In this document: one piece after another, positions 10,471-19,852 of the stretch | How positions within the stretch are numbered: position 1 is the first letter of the stretch | How the letters are laid out: each line of letters begins with the position of its first letter | Source: CAVUEG01 sp963740525 | Lineage (GTDB): Bacteria > Actinomycetota > Actinomycetes > Propionibacteriales > Nocardioidaceae | Length of the DNA: 64,000 nucleotides | Assembly: GCA_963740525.1 (NCBI GenBank) | Contig: CAVUEG010000006.1 | Coordinates: forward strand, 124,001-188,000 | Direction of reading: 5' to 3' | Translations under genes and position numbers: made by a program | The notes under the pieces: generated by a model | What the model was told of the DNA's origin: nothing | The model's input: the letters and a program-made list of their open reading frames with translations, nothing else | The model's database searches: none

Positions 10471-10510
10471 GGCTCAGGGGCTCAGGGGCTCAGGGGCTCA
10501 GGGGCTCAGC
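10471..10510. repeat. Tandem octamer repeat, five copies, covering the holA stop codon
   Basis: GGCTCAGG is repeated head to tail at 10471, 10479, 10487, 10495 and 10503 (last copy 7 of 8 bases). The holA stop (complement of TCA at 10506-10508) lies in the last copy. A change in copy number would alter only the holA 3' UTR, because every unit supplies a TGA on the minus strand. It sits in the convergent gap between the rpsT terminator and holA. Confidence 0.9.
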
Positions 10511-11486
10511 GCGCAGCGCGCAGGTCGCCCATGGTCAGCACCAGCCGCTCGAGCGTGTACGACGCGTCATGACCGGCGCCCTTGATGTCGGCATCCGCCT
10601 GGGCCGCGCACTGCAGCGCCCGGGCCACACCGTCGTCGTCCCAGCCACGGGCCTGGTCACGCACGATGCGCAGCTTCCAGGGAGGTACGCCGACCTCCCG
10701 GGCCAGGTCGCCCTCGCGCAGCCCACGCGGGGCGGCCATCATCCGGGCGACTCCGCGCAGGCCGTTGGCGACGGCGCTGGTCACCAGCACCGGGGCGATG
10801 CCGGTCTCGATCGCCCAGCGCAGCTCCTCGAGCGCGGCCGCCGTGCGCCCGGACATGACCGCGTCGGCGATCGTGAACGACTTCACCTCGGCCCGGCCTG
10901 CGAAGTAGGTCGCCACCCCCTCCGCGGTGATCGTCTGGCCCTCGAAGTCGTTCACCAGCTGGCTGGCGGCACCCGCGAGGGTGCGCAGGTCAGTCCCGAC
11001 CGCCTGCACCAGGGCATCGGCGGCGTCGGGCTCGATCCGTCCTCCGTGGGCGCGCACCTCGGCGGTGACGAACCCGGAGACCTCGCTGGGCCTGAGGGTC
11101 ACCGACTTGACCTCGGTCACCGTGGGCAGCTTGCGAAGCTTGTTGACGATGCCGGTGCCCTTCTGACCGCCGGAGTGCAGCAGCACGAGAGCCACCTCGT
11201 CCGACGGGGCCGCGGCATAGGCAAGGATCCCCTCGGCCGACTCCTCGGGAAGGTCCTCCAGCCCACGCACGAGGACACACCGGGTCGAGGAGAACAGCGA
11301 CGGCGCCGCCAGCTCGCCCAGCGCAGCGAGACTGAGCTGGTCGGCAGTGGTCTCGCCGACCTCCGCCTCGGGGTCGAACTGCCTGACGGCTGCCCGCACC
11401 TGCTGCACCGTGCGCTCGGCGAGGTACTCCTCCGGGCCGGTGATGAGGGTGACGCGACCGAGCACGTCCTGGGGTTTCGGCGCCAT
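10506..11486 (-). CDS. holA: DNA polymerase III delta subunit
   Basis: 326 aa from the ATG at 11486 (MAPKPQDVLGRV); an in-frame start 16 codons earlier overlaps comEC. Delta is the wrench of the clamp loader and opens the sliding clamp ring. Recognition rests on VTLITGPEEYLAERTV near the N-terminus (the degenerate nucleotide-binding fold), the VLLHSGGQKGTG region and the C-terminal collar helices ending TLERLVLTMGDLRAAR. It follows comEC by 31 bp on the same strand, the usual comEA-comEC-holA order in Gram-positive bacteria. Confidence 0.93.
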   Translation of the reverse strand: MAPKPQDVLGRVTLITGPEEYLAERTVQQVRAAVRQFDPEAEVGETTADQLSLAALGELAAPSLFSSTRCVLVRGLEDLPEESAEGILAYAAAPSDEVALVLLHSGGQKGTGIVNKLRKLPTVTEVKSVTLRPSEVSGFVTAEVRAHGGRIEPDAADALVQAVGTDLRTLAGAASQLVNDFEGQTITAEGVATYFAGRAEVKSFTIADAVMSGRTAAALEELRWAIETGIAPVLVTSAVANGLRGVARMMAAPRGLREGDLAREVGVPPWKLRIVRDQARGWDDDGVARALQCAAQADADIKGAGHDASYTLERLVLTMGDLRAAR

Positions 11487-11517
11487 GACCGCAGCCTGCC
11501 ACACGGCTCGGACGGCG

Positions 11518-13833
11518 TTACCCGCCACCGTCAAAGGTGACCACGCCCACCCGGCCGTCGCGCACGACCACGGCGACCGCCCCGTCCAGGTCGGTCCGCT
11601 CCACGGTCATCCCGGCGCGCTCGAGGGACGCGACCGTCTCGGGTGCGGGGTGACCGTAGTCGTTGTCCGCCCCGACCGAGATCACCGCCAGACGGGCGCC
11701 CAGGGACGTCAGGAAGTCTCCGTCCTGATAGCGACTGCCGTGGTGCGGAACCTTGAGCACGTCGACCCGCAGGCCCGGCAGAGCGCGGGCGAGCTCTGCC
11801 TGCGCCTCCGGCTCGACGTCGCCGGCGAGCAGCAGGCGAACCCCCCGGGTGCGAATCACGACGACCAGGCTGGCGTTGTTCGGCCCGGACCCGTCGCCGC
11901 CTCCCCCGCCGGCCGACCTCCCGGTCGGACCGACGACCTGCCACGTGAGCGGCCCGAGGTGCCGCTGCTCGGCGTACGCCGGGACCCGCACGGGAACACC
12001 CGCCGCGTCGGCGAGGAGGTGCACGGCGCTCGCCCCCGCGGCCGGTTCCGCGAACGAGGTCACGTCGATCTCACCGACCGGGTGTCCCTCGAGGACGCCG
12101 GCGAGACCGCCCACGTGGTCGGCATGGAAGTGCGTCAGGATCACCAGCGGCACCGTGCGGACCCCGAGACGGTCGAGGCAGGCGTGCATGAGCGCCGGGT
12201 CGGGGCCGGTGTCGACGACCAGCGCCGAGCCGTGTCCCGCATTGAGGACCAGCCCATCGCCCTGCCCGACGTCGCACGCCACCATCACCCATTCGCGCGG
12301 TGGCCAGCCGGGTGAGGGCATCGGGACCAGGACCACGAGCAGGCCCAGGCAGGCGACGGCAAGGGCCAGCCCGCGGCGCGCAACCAGGTGCCCGGCCGTC
12401 GCCGCCAGCAGGAGGCAGAGCACGACGAGGGCGGCCACCGACCAGGGGGCGGTCGACCAGTCGACCGCCGCTCCGGGCGCCGAGGCCGCGACGTGGGCGG
12501 TGAGCAGGATCCAACCTGCGGACCAGCCGGCCACGGTCCCGCAGACACTTCCGAGCGCCGGGCTGACCAGCGCCACCAGTCCGCCGGCGACACCGGCCAC
12601 CGTCGCTGGTCCCACCACCGGGGCGACCACGACGTTGGCCATCACGGCGACCAGGCTCACCTGACCGGAGATCGCCGCCACGAGTGGCGTGCACGCGAGC
12701 TGGGCCGCACAGGGCACGGCCACCGCCTCGGCCAGCCATCGAGGCAGCCACCGACACAGCGCGTCCCGCCACCCGGGTGCGAGGAAGAGGATGCCCGCGG
12801 TCGCCAGGACCGAGAGCGCGAACCCGACGGACGTCGCAAGCCAGGGGTCGAAGGCCAACAGGCCGAGGACGGCCACCCCGAGACCCCGCACACCTCGGCG
12901 CAGACCGTTGGCTCCCATGCCCACCAGGGCCACCGACCCCATGGCCGCGGCGCGGACCACGCTCGGCTCGGCGCGGGCCAGGACCACGAACCCGGCGACC
13001 CCCAGACCGCCAACCAGCACCAGCAGCCGGGCCCGGACGCCGCACCACCTGGCGAGCACCAGCAACGACCCCACGATGAGGGTCAGGTTCGTCCCGGAGA
13101 CCGCCAGCAGATGGGTGAGCCCGGCGGTTCTGAACTCCCCCGCGACGACCGGGTCGAGTCCCGCGTCGTCCCCGTCGACGAGGGCCGGCACGAGGGCCCG
13201 CTGGTCCGAGGGTCGCTCCGCGACGGCCTCCCGGATCCCGCCGCGGAGCCGGTCCGCGGCCCGCCAGACCGGTCCGGGGTTGCGCAGCACGTCGGGCCGA
13301 CCACCCGCCGAGAGGACGGCGGCGAGGTCAGGTCCCTTGCTCGGGGCGAGCCTTCCGGTCACCTGGACCTCGGAGCCGAGCCGGACGCGGCGCCACGACG
13401 GCTCGCCGATGAGGAGCAGCGGGACATCGGTCGACCAGGAGGCGCCGCGACCCTCCACCCGCGCCACCCGGACCCGAAGGGTCACGTAGTCGCCGAACGC
13501 CCCGGAGCCCAGCCTGGGGTCGGAGACGACCGGACCCGTGACGGTCACCGCCGCCCGCTCGCGGGCGAGCGCTGAGACCGGACTCTCGGTCACGCCCTGG
13601 ACGCGGACCGCGGCGAGCAGAGCGACCGCGACGCCTGCGAGAACGCACGCCGCGGCGGTGACGCGACCCGGGCGCCGGCGAGTCGCGACCACCACGGCCG
13701 CCGTCGCGAGCAGGGCCAGGATCACGACTCCTCGGCCTGGCAGGAGGAGGCCGAGGACCGCGCCGGCCCAGGCGCAAGCAGCCAGCAGCGGCGTACGGAG
13801 GTCCGAGCCGGGCTCGATCTCCGCCCGGTCCAC
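11518..13833 (-). CDS. comEC: ComEC/Rec2 DNA-uptake channel protein
   Basis: 771 aa, full length for the family. An N-terminal DUF4131-like segment with two membrane helices is followed by a soluble OB-like region, the multi-pass Competence domain (about residues 220-500), and a C-terminal metallo-beta-lactamase-like domain with THFHADHVGG near residue 565, where the nuclease/metal site is expected. ComEC forms the inner-membrane channel for single-stranded DNA during transformation. It starts 5 bp after comEA. No pilus or other competence gene is in the window, so whether the strain is naturally competent is unknown. Confidence 0.95.
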   Translation of the reverse strand: MDRAEIEPGSDLRTPLLAACAWAGAVLGLLLPGRGVVILALLATAAVVVATRRRPGRVTAAACVLAGVAVALLAAVRVQGVTESPVSALARERAAVTVTGPVVSDPRLGSGAFGDYVTLRVRVARVEGRGASWSTDVPLLLIGEPSWRRVRLGSEVQVTGRLAPSKGPDLAAVLSAGGRPDVLRNPGPVWRAADRLRGGIREAVAERPSDQRALVPALVDGDDAGLDPVVAGEFRTAGLTHLLAVSGTNLTLIVGSLLVLARWCGVRARLLVLVGGLGVAGFVVLARAEPSVVRAAAMGSVALVGMGANGLRRGVRGLGVAVLGLLAFDPWLATSVGFALSVLATAGILFLAPGWRDALCRWLPRWLAEAVAVPCAAQLACTPLVAAISGQVSLVAVMANVVVAPVVGPATVAGVAGGLVALVSPALGSVCGTVAGWSAGWILLTAHVAASAPGAAVDWSTAPWSVAALVVLCLLLAATAGHLVARRGLALAVACLGLLVVLVPMPSPGWPPREWVMVACDVGQGDGLVLNAGHGSALVVDTGPDPALMHACLDRLGVRTVPLVILTHFHADHVGGLAGVLEGHPVGEIDVTSFAEPAAGASAVHLLADAAGVPVRVPAYAEQRHLGPLTWQVVGPTGRSAGGGGGDGSGPNNASLVVVIRTRGVRLLLAGDVEPEAQAELARALPGLRVDVLKVPHHGSRYQDGDFLTSLGARLAVISVGADNDYGHPAPETVASLERAGMTVERTDLDGAVAVVVRDGRVGVVTFDGGG

Positions 13834-13838
13834 CGGGC

Positions 13839-14786
13839 TCAGATCGTGACGTACGGCGCGATGTCGGCCAGGGTGGCGTCTCCGATGCCCGACACCTCGA
13901 GCAGCTCGTCCACCGAGGAGAACCAGCCGTTCTGCGAGCGCCAGTCGAGGATCGACGCGGCCGTCACCGGGCCGATGCCCGGCAGCGTCTCGAGGGCCAT
14001 CTGGTCAGCGGTGTTGATGTTCACCAGTGCACCGGGCCCCGCGGAGGCCGGTGCCGCGGCCGCCGCCGCGGCAGCCCCGGGCACCCCGGCCACACCGACG
14101 AGCAGCTGCTCGCCGTCGACGAGCACGCGCGCCAGGTTGAGCGAGGTGAGGTCGACCCCGCGACGCACCCCACCCGCCGCCTCGATCGCGTCGACCACCC
14201 GCGAGCCGGCCGGAAGGGTCTCGATCCCGGGATGACGCACCTTGCCCGCGACGTCGACCACGACCTCGCCCGGCGGCCCCGGAGAGCCAGACGGCACCGA
14301 CCCGACCGGCGTCACCGCGAGCGCTGACGAGTCAGGGACCGCTGCCAGGTCGGTCGCCGCGGCGGCCGGACCGGGACGCGCGACCACGTCGACGGGCCGA
14401 CTGCTGGCACGGATGACCCACCACGCGGTCAGGACGGCCGCAAGGGCCACGAGTGCGGCCAACACGGTGAGGTGGCCGGCCCCCAGCCCGATGCGACCCT
14501 GGAGCGTGGCCGGGATCCGGTCGCCCAGCCACCCGGCCGCGCTCTCGCGACGGCGGACGTGACGCCCCGCGGGACGCACGAGCACCGGGGCACCCGGGTC
14601 CTCAGGAGCCCCGAGGCCGACGGGGACCACCGAGTCCCGGACGTCCACGGGGCCCAGAGGGTCGTCGGGGTCCACGGAGTCGTCGGGGACCTCGGGGCGG
14701 ACCTGGGCCAGCTCGGTGCGCAGCAGCTCGAGACGTCGGGCGGCGATCTCGGACAGCTCGGGGGCGGTGGGGCGGCGCGACAGCAT
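13839..14786 (-). CDS. comEA: ComEA-like DNA-binding protein
   Basis: 315 aa. A charged cytoplasmic N-terminus (1-100) is followed by one membrane helix (about 104-125), an Ala/Pro-rich linker, an SLBB-type domain (VVVDVAGKVRHPGI onward, about 170-235), an Ala-rich linker and a double helix-hairpin-helix DNA-binding domain (NINTADQMALETLPGIGP onward, 253-315). The long N-terminus is usual for actinobacterial ComEA. It should bind incoming double-stranded DNA outside the membrane and pass it to ComEC. The linker is low-complexity Ala. Confidence 0.93.
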   Translation of the reverse strand: MLSRRPTAPELSEIAARRLELLRTELAQVRPEVPDDSVDPDDPLGPVDVRDSVVPVGLGAPEDPGAPVLVRPAGRHVRRRESAAGWLGDRIPATLQGRIGLGAGHLTVLAALVALAAVLTAWWVIRASSRPVDVVARPGPAAAATDLAAVPDSSALAVTPVGSVPSGSPGPPGEVVVDVAGKVRHPGIETLPAGSRVVDAIEAAGGVRRGVDLTSLNLARVLVDGEQLLVGVAGVPGAAAAAAAAPASAGPGALVNINTADQMALETLPGIGPVTAASILDWRSQNGWFSSVDELLEVSGIGDATLADIAPYVTI

Positions 14787-14876
14787 GCCGAGACCCTGCC
14801 AAGCGTCGACGACCCCGCAGAAGCGATCCGCTCGGTCCTGGGGAGGGAGGGCAGACCAGCCGCGCCTGTGGACCGG

Positions 14877-15749
14877 TCAGGGCCGAGGCGCCACGACCAC
14901 GGCGACCATGCCCGGGCCGACGTGCGCACCGAGCACCGCACCGACCTCCGCCTCGGCCACCTCGCGGCCGCCCAGCTGCGCCTCGAGCTTCCGGGTCAGG
15001 CTGGCCGCCAGGGCCACCGCCCGGTCCGGGTTGGCGAGGTGGGCCACCGCGACGTCCACCTGCCGCTCCCTCGCGGCCTCGACCGCGAGCTCCTCCAGGC
15101 GGGCGAGCGCCTTGCCGGAGGTGCGGACCTTCTCCAGCGTCGCGATCCGGCCGTTCTCGAGCCGCAGCAGGGGCTTGACCGCCAGCGCCGAGCCGAGCAT
15201 GGCCGCTGCGGCACCCACGCGCCCCCCACGCCGGAGGTACTCCAGGGTGTCGACGTAGAACAGCGAGATCACCTCCGCTGCGCGGTCCCGTGCCGCCTGA
15301 GCGACCTCCTCGGCCGTGGCCCCGGCCTCGCGGGCGTCGGCGGCGGACAGCACGGCGAACCCGGTGCCCATCCCGACCTGGCGGGAGTCCACGGTGAGGA
15401 CCGGGATCGATGCCTCACGCGCCGCGAGCTGGGCGGACTCATAGGTGCCGCTGATGTCACCCGAGAGGTGGATCGACACCACCTGCTCGGCGCCCTCCTT
15501 GGCACAGGCTTCGTACGCCTCCAGCATGGCCGCCGGGCTCGGCCGGGACGTGCTGACCGGAGTCCACTCCCGGAGCGCCGCGGCCACGTGCTCGGGAGTC
15601 GCCTCGCCGTCGGGGCCCTCGTCGTACGCCGTCGAGCCGATCACCACCTGGAGCGGCACCACGCGCAGCCGCCGCTGCGCCACCACGGCCGCCGGCAGAG
15701 ACGCGGTGGAGTCGGTGACGAGCGCGACGTGGGGGGTCCTCGACGACAT
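14877..15749 (-). CDS. DegV family fatty-acid-binding protein
   Basis: 290 aa from the ATG at 15749 (MSSRTPHVALVTDSTASLP). The DegV signatures are clear: VTDSTASLP at the N-terminus, the STSRPSPAAMLEAY segment, SIHLSGDISGTYESA, and VDSRQVGMGTGF in the middle. DegV/FakB proteins bind a fatty acid and present it to the FakA kinase or a related partner; no FakA-like DAK-domain gene is nearby. The frame extends 40 codons upstream but without family similarity. Followed by comEA on the same strand, 90 bp away. Confidence 0.92.
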   Translation of the reverse strand: MSSRTPHVALVTDSTASLPAAVVAQRRLRVVPLQVVIGSTAYDEGPDGEATPEHVAAALREWTPVSTSRPSPAAMLEAYEACAKEGAEQVVSIHLSGDISGTYESAQLAAREASIPVLTVDSRQVGMGTGFAVLSAADAREAGATAEEVAQAARDRAAEVISLFYVDTLEYLRRGGRVGAAAAMLGSALAVKPLLRLENGRIATLEKVRTSGKALARLEELAVEAARERQVDVAVAHLANPDRAVALAASLTRKLEAQLGGREVAEAEVGAVLGAHVGPGMVAVVVAPRP

Positions 15750-15855
15750 GCGGCGAAGGCTACCGGCTGGTCCCGGCCGCGGGGGTGGGCCTTCGTGGTC
15801 GACCGGAGCGTGAGACGTTGGTAGCCGACAGCACATCCATCTCGGAGGAGTTCCC

Positions 15856-16500
15856 ATGCGCGTCGTCATCGCCGGAGGTCACGGCCAGATCGCCCTCAAG
15901 CTCGAGCGTCTGCTCGCCGATGCCGGCCATGCCGTCATCGGACTCATCCGAGACCCGTCACAGGTGGCCGACCTGTCCGACGCAGGCGCCAAGGCGCATG
16001 TCATGGACCTCGAGCGCGCCTCCATCAGCCAGATGACCGACGCGGTGCGGGGCGCCGACGCCGTGGTCTTCGCCGCCGGCGGCGGCACCGACGGCAACGC
16101 GGAGCGCAAGACCAGCGTCGACCAGAACGCCGCGATCCTCCTCGCGGATGCCGCCGAGTCGGCGGGCGTACGACGCTACGTGATGGTCTCCTCGATGGGG
16201 ACCGACCAGGCCGACCCGGACAGCGACGACATCTTCCAGGTGTACCTGCGCGCGAAGCACGCCGCCGACCGCGATCTCCAGTCACGCGACCTGGACTGGA
16301 CGATCGTGAAGCCCGGCAGGCTGACCGACGACGAGCCCACCGGGCAGGTCCAGGTCGGCAGCCTCGACCGCGGCGCGATCCCCCGTGCCGATGTCGCCAG
16401 GACGCTCGCGGAGGTGCTCACGTCGAGCAACACCTACCGCAAGACGTTCGACCTGCTCGCCGGCGAGACCCCGATCGCCGAGGCCGTCGCCGCGCTGTGA
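15856..16500 (+). CDS. NAD(P)-binding SDR-like reductase
   Basis: 214 aa from an ATG with GGAGGA 8 nt upstream. Rossmann start MRVVIAGGHGQIALKLERLL (the glycine motif is GGHGQI), then a VVFAAGGG strand and VSSMGT before the substrate pocket. It resembles the atypical SDR group (NmrA/YhfK/BVR-B-like), which binds NAD(P)H without the classical Tyr-x3-Lys set. Role unknown: flavin, quinone or redox sensing are all possible. Divergent from degV; a GNAT gene follows 49 bp later. Confidence 0.85.
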   Translation: MRVVIAGGHGQIALKLERLLADAGHAVIGLIRDPSQVADLSDAGAKAHVMDLERASISQMTDAVRGADAVVFAAGGGTDGNAERKTSVDQNAAILLADAAESAGVRRYVMVSSMGTDQADPDSDDIFQVYLRAKHAADRDLQSRDLDWTIVKPGRLTDDEPTGQVQVGSLDRGAIPRADVARTLAEVLTSSNTYRKTFDLLAGETPIAEAVAAL

Positions 16501-16549
16501 CGCGTGGGTCCTGAATTGCCCTGACACTTCCAGGAGGGGTAAACCGCTT

Positions 16550-17167
16550 GTGGTCGAGGCGAGCATCGAGAACGATGCGGCAATGTCATCCGCGCCGTGG
16601 CCCAGGCGAGTCGGTTCGCTCCTCCTGCGCGAGGCGACTGCTGCCGACATCGAGCGGCTGCTCTCCTTCCGGAACGATCCTGTGGTCAACCGTTTCATGC
16701 TTCGCACGAGCGTCGATCCAGAGACGTTTCGAGGGGAGTGGCTGGCTGTGCCTACCAGTGACAGCGACTTCTCGTGCGTTGCCGAGGTGGACGGCGAGGT
16801 TGCCGCGATGGGCTTCCTGGAGGTCGTCGATGGAATGGGCCAGCCAGGGATGCCCAAGGGCACCGGTGGGGTCATCGGCTACATCGTCCATCCGGACTTC
16901 GCGGGCCGAGGCGTGGCCAGCGATCTCGCCCACGGTCTCTTGGCGGCCGCATTCGACTGCCTGGGGCTGAGGCGCGTCACGGCGAGCTGCAACGCCGACA
17001 ATCCGGCGTCAGTGCGGGTTCTCGAGAAGGCCGGCATGAGGCGCGAACAACACGGGGTCGAGGACTCGTGGCATTCAGAGCTCGGCTGGGTGGACGGCTA
17101 CGAGTACGCGATTCTGGCCCACGAGTGGCGAGCGCTGCGCAGCCCTTCCCCGGACCAGCAGCTCTAG
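16550..17167 (+). CDS. GNAT family N-acetyltransferase (RimJ/RimL-like)
   Basis: 205 aa from a GTG at 16550 with AGGAGG about 12 nt upstream; an ATG at 16583 (MSSAPWPRR) is the alternative. The GNAT core shows GYIVHPDFAGRGVASDLAHGLL, the acetyl-CoA-binding R/Q-x-x-G-x-G/A motif, then NADNPASVRVLEKAGMRREQ typical of RimJ/RimL-type protein acetyltransferases. Substrate (ribosomal protein N-terminus, antibiotic or amine) cannot be told. Convergent with leuS. Confidence 0.85.
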   Translation: MVEASIENDAAMSSAPWPRRVGSLLLREATAADIERLLSFRNDPVVNRFMLRTSVDPETFRGEWLAVPTSDSDFSCVAEVDGEVAAMGFLEVVDGMGQPGMPKGTGGVIGYIVHPDFAGRGVASDLAHGLLAAAFDCLGLRRVTASCNADNPASVRVLEKAGMRREQHGVEDSWHSELGWVDGYEYAILAHEWRALRSPSPDQQL

Positions 17168-17218
17168 CCGGGCAGAGTCGCCCGCGCGGCCTCAGACCGC
17201 TATGAACGACCTCTGTTC

Positions 17219-19753
17219 CTAGGTGACGATGTTGACCAGCTTGGGTGCGCGGACGATCACCTTGCGGACCGTCAGCCCCTCCAGGGAGCGCTGCACCGCG
17301 GGGTCTGCCATCGCGGCCGCCTCCAGGTCTGCATCGGACACCTGCGGGCTCACCTCCAGGCGAGCGCGCACCTTGCCCTGGACCTGTACGACCGCCGTGA
17401 CCGACTCCTGCACCAGCAGGGCCTCGTCGACGACCGGCCAGCCTGCCAGCGCCACGGTCGGCTCGTGGCCCAGCCGAGACCACATCTCCTCGGCCGTGTA
17501 GGGCGCGACCAAGGACAGCATCACCGCGACCGCCTCGACCGCCTCACGCACAGCGGGATCCTCCGGACCCGGCCCCGAGTCGATCGCCTTGCGGGTCGTG
17601 TTCACCAGCTCCATCAGGCGGGCGACCATCACGTTCAGGCGCTGCGAGTCGATCAGCTGGGCCGCCTCGTTGACGGTGCGGTGCGTCGCTCGACGCAGGG
17701 CAATGTCTCCGTCGTCCAACGCCACGCCGGCTTCCGTCGCCACGTCACCGCTCAGTCGCCACGCCCGCTGCAGGAACTTCAGGGACCCCTGGGGCGACAT
17801 GTCGGCCCAGTCGATGTCGTCCTCCGGAGGACCCGCGAAGACCAGGGTCAGCCGGACCGCGTCGACGCCGTACTGATCGATCATCCGGCCCAGGTCGACG
17901 CCGTTGCCCAGCGACTTGCTCATCGCCTTGCCCTGGTTGATCACCTGGCCCTGGTTCATCAGAGCGGTGAAGGGCTCGATGAAGTCGATCATCCCCATGT
18001 CGTGCAGCGCCTTGGTGAAGAAGCGGCTGTACAGCAGGTGCAGGATGGCGTGCTCGACGCCGCCGACGTACTGGTGCGCCGGCATCCACTCGCGCACGGC
18101 CTCGGGGTCGAACGGACCGTCCTCGTAGTGCGGGGAGCAGTAGCGCAGGAAGTACCACGACGAGTCCACGAACGTGTCCATGGTGTCGCTGTCCCGCTTG
18201 GCGGGTCCGCCGCACGACGGGCAGTCGACATTCACCCAGTCCTCGGCCGCCGCCAGTGGCGAGCGCCCCTTCGGCTTCAGGTCGGCGCCGGTCAGCTCGG
18301 GCAGCACCACCGGCAGCTGGTCGTCGGGCACCGGGACCTCGCCACACTTCTCACAGTGGATGATCGGGATCGGGGGTCCCCAGAACCGCTGGCGGGACAG
18401 CAGCCAGTCGCGCAGGCGGAAGTTCACCGTGGCGCGCCCGGTGCCGTGCTGGACCAGGTACTCGGTGATCACCCGCTTGGCCTCGTCGACCGGCATCCCG
18501 TCCAGCGACACCTCGTCGTTGCTGGAGTTGATCGCTGGTCCGTCTCCGGTGAAAGCCTTGCCCTCGAAGTCCTCGGGCGGCGCCACCGTGCGGACGATCG
18601 GCAGGCCGAACTTCTCGGCGAACTCGTAGTCGCGCTGGTCCTGGCCCGGGACCGCCATGATCGCCCCGGTGCCGTAGTCGGCCAGCACGTAGTCGGCGGC
18701 CCACACCTGGATCCGCTCCCCGTTGACCGGGTTGACGGCATGAACGCCCAGGAAGACGCCGGTCTTCTCCCGGTCGGTGGCCAGCCGGTCGATGTCGGAG
18801 GCCATCCGCACCTCGGCGCGGTACGCCTCGAAGGCCTCCCGCTGCTCGGGCGCGCACAGCTCCTCGGCCAGCTTGGCGTCGGCGGCGACCACGAAGAACG
18901 TGGCACCGAACAGCGTGTCGGGCCTGGTCGTGAACACCGTGACGGTGCGGGATTCGCCGTCCGCACCCTCGACGGTGAATTCGACGTGCGCACCCTCGGA
19001 CCGGCCGATCCAGTTCCGCTGCATCGCCAGGACGTGCTCGGGCCAGCTGCCCTCCAGTGCCCCCATGTCGTCCAGCAGCCGCTGGGCGTAGTCGGTGACC
19101 TTGAAGTACCACTGGGTCAGCTCGCGCTTGGTCACCTCGGCGCCACACCGCTCGCAGCGTCCACCGACAACCTGCTCGTTGGCCAGCACCGTCTGGTCGT
19201 TCGGGCACCAGTTGACCGGGCTCGACTTGCGGTAGGCCAGCCCCCGCTCGCGGAAGCGCAGGAACAGCCACTGGGTCCAGCGGTAGTACTCCGGGTCGTG
19301 CGTGTGCAGCCGGCGCGACCAGTCGAACGAGATCGCGTACCGGCGGAAGGACTCCGCCTGGGTCTCGATGTTCGCGTGGGTCCACTCCGCGGGGTGCGCG
19401 TCGTTCTTGATCGCGGCGTTCTCCGCGGGCAGGCCGAAGCTGTCCCAGCCGATCGGGTTCAGGACGTCGTACCCCTGCTGCCACCAGTAGCGCGCCAGCA
19501 CGTCGTGCAGCGCCATGACCTCGGCGTGCCCCATGTGCAGGTCACCGCTGGGGTAGGGGAACATCGTCAGCGCGTAGCGCTTCTCGCCACCGGCGGCTCC
19601 GCCGGGGATGCCGCCGCGACCGGCGACGAACGGGTCCAGGTCGTCCCAGACCTTGCGCCAGCGGTCCTGCGTGGCCGCGATGTCGTACGTCGCCGCCTCG
19701 GGCGTCGAGTCCGCGTCGCTCACGCGGCGGTCGGGGTGGTTCGGCTCGCTCAT
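17219..19753 (-). CDS. leuS: Leucyl-tRNA synthetase
   Basis: 844 aa from the ATG at 19753 (MSEPNHPDRR); a TTG two codons upstream is less likely. Class Ia synthetase with the HIGH box as HMGH in PYPSGDLHMGHAEV and the KMSKS loop as AMSKSLGN. Zinc-finger-like Cys pairs (CERCGAEV, CPSCGG) and a full CP1 editing domain are present, with a C-terminal domain ending LVNIVT. It charges tRNA-Leu and edits norvaline or isoleucine errors. It is expressed behind a leucine-rich leader peptide and transcription attenuator (19795-19877), so leucyl-tRNA levels likely set its expression. Confidence 0.97.
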   Translation of the reverse strand: MSEPNHPDRRVSDADSTPEAATYDIAATQDRWRKVWDDLDPFVAGRGGIPGGAAGGEKRYALTMFPYPSGDLHMGHAEVMALHDVLARYWWQQGYDVLNPIGWDSFGLPAENAAIKNDAHPAEWTHANIETQAESFRRYAISFDWSRRLHTHDPEYYRWTQWLFLRFRERGLAYRKSSPVNWCPNDQTVLANEQVVGGRCERCGAEVTKRELTQWYFKVTDYAQRLLDDMGALEGSWPEHVLAMQRNWIGRSEGAHVEFTVEGADGESRTVTVFTTRPDTLFGATFFVVAADAKLAEELCAPEQREAFEAYRAEVRMASDIDRLATDREKTGVFLGVHAVNPVNGERIQVWAADYVLADYGTGAIMAVPGQDQRDYEFAEKFGLPIVRTVAPPEDFEGKAFTGDGPAINSSNDEVSLDGMPVDEAKRVITEYLVQHGTGRATVNFRLRDWLLSRQRFWGPPIPIIHCEKCGEVPVPDDQLPVVLPELTGADLKPKGRSPLAAAEDWVNVDCPSCGGPAKRDSDTMDTFVDSSWYFLRYCSPHYEDGPFDPEAVREWMPAHQYVGGVEHAILHLLYSRFFTKALHDMGMIDFIEPFTALMNQGQVINQGKAMSKSLGNGVDLGRMIDQYGVDAVRLTLVFAGPPEDDIDWADMSPQGSLKFLQRAWRLSGDVATEAGVALDDGDIALRRATHRTVNEAAQLIDSQRLNVMVARLMELVNTTRKAIDSGPGPEDPAVREAVEAVAVMLSLVAPYTAEEMWSRLGHEPTVALAGWPVVDEALLVQESVTAVVQVQGKVRARLEVSPQVSDADLEAAAMADPAVQRSLEGLTVRKVIVRAPKLVNIVT

Positions 19754-19794
19754 GTCCAACTCGATTCACGTCTCTGCTGCGTGGGCCAGGGCAC

Positions 19795-19820
19795 AAAAAA
19801 GCCCCTCGGGCACGAGGGGC
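19795..19820 (-). terminator. leuS attenuator terminator hairpin
   Basis: On the minus strand an 8-bp stem, GCCCCTCG (19813-19820) with CGAGGGGC (19801-19808) and a 4-nt loop, is followed by six T (19795-19800), upstream of leuS. It can also serve as the terminator of the upstream reductase. Its position directly beside a second hairpin and a leader peptide makes it an attenuator. Confidence 0.85.
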
Positions 19821-19852
19821 AGCCGCGTCGGTGTGAAGCGTTCGACGCGGCT
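19821..19852 (-). promoter_or_regulatory. leuS leader hairpin (1:2 structure of the attenuator)
   Basis: A perfect 10-bp stem, AGCCGCGTCG (19843-19852) with CGACGCGGCT (19821-19830), loop 12 nt, abuts the terminator stem with no gap. Its 5' arm overlaps the leader-peptide stop codon. The 3' arm can also pair imperfectly with the terminator's 5' arm (CGA/UCG, GG/CC with one mismatch), a possible antiterminator. Confidence 0.75.

Noticed and set aside
10416..10510. Attachment site or mobile-element border
   Set aside because: No integrase, IS or duplicated target is near, and the genes on either side are normal neighbours in Actinobacteria.
19795..19852. T-box or other tRNA-binding riboswitch before leuS
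   Set aside because: No T-box specifier loop or the conserved T-box bulge; the leader-peptide model explains the hairpins better.
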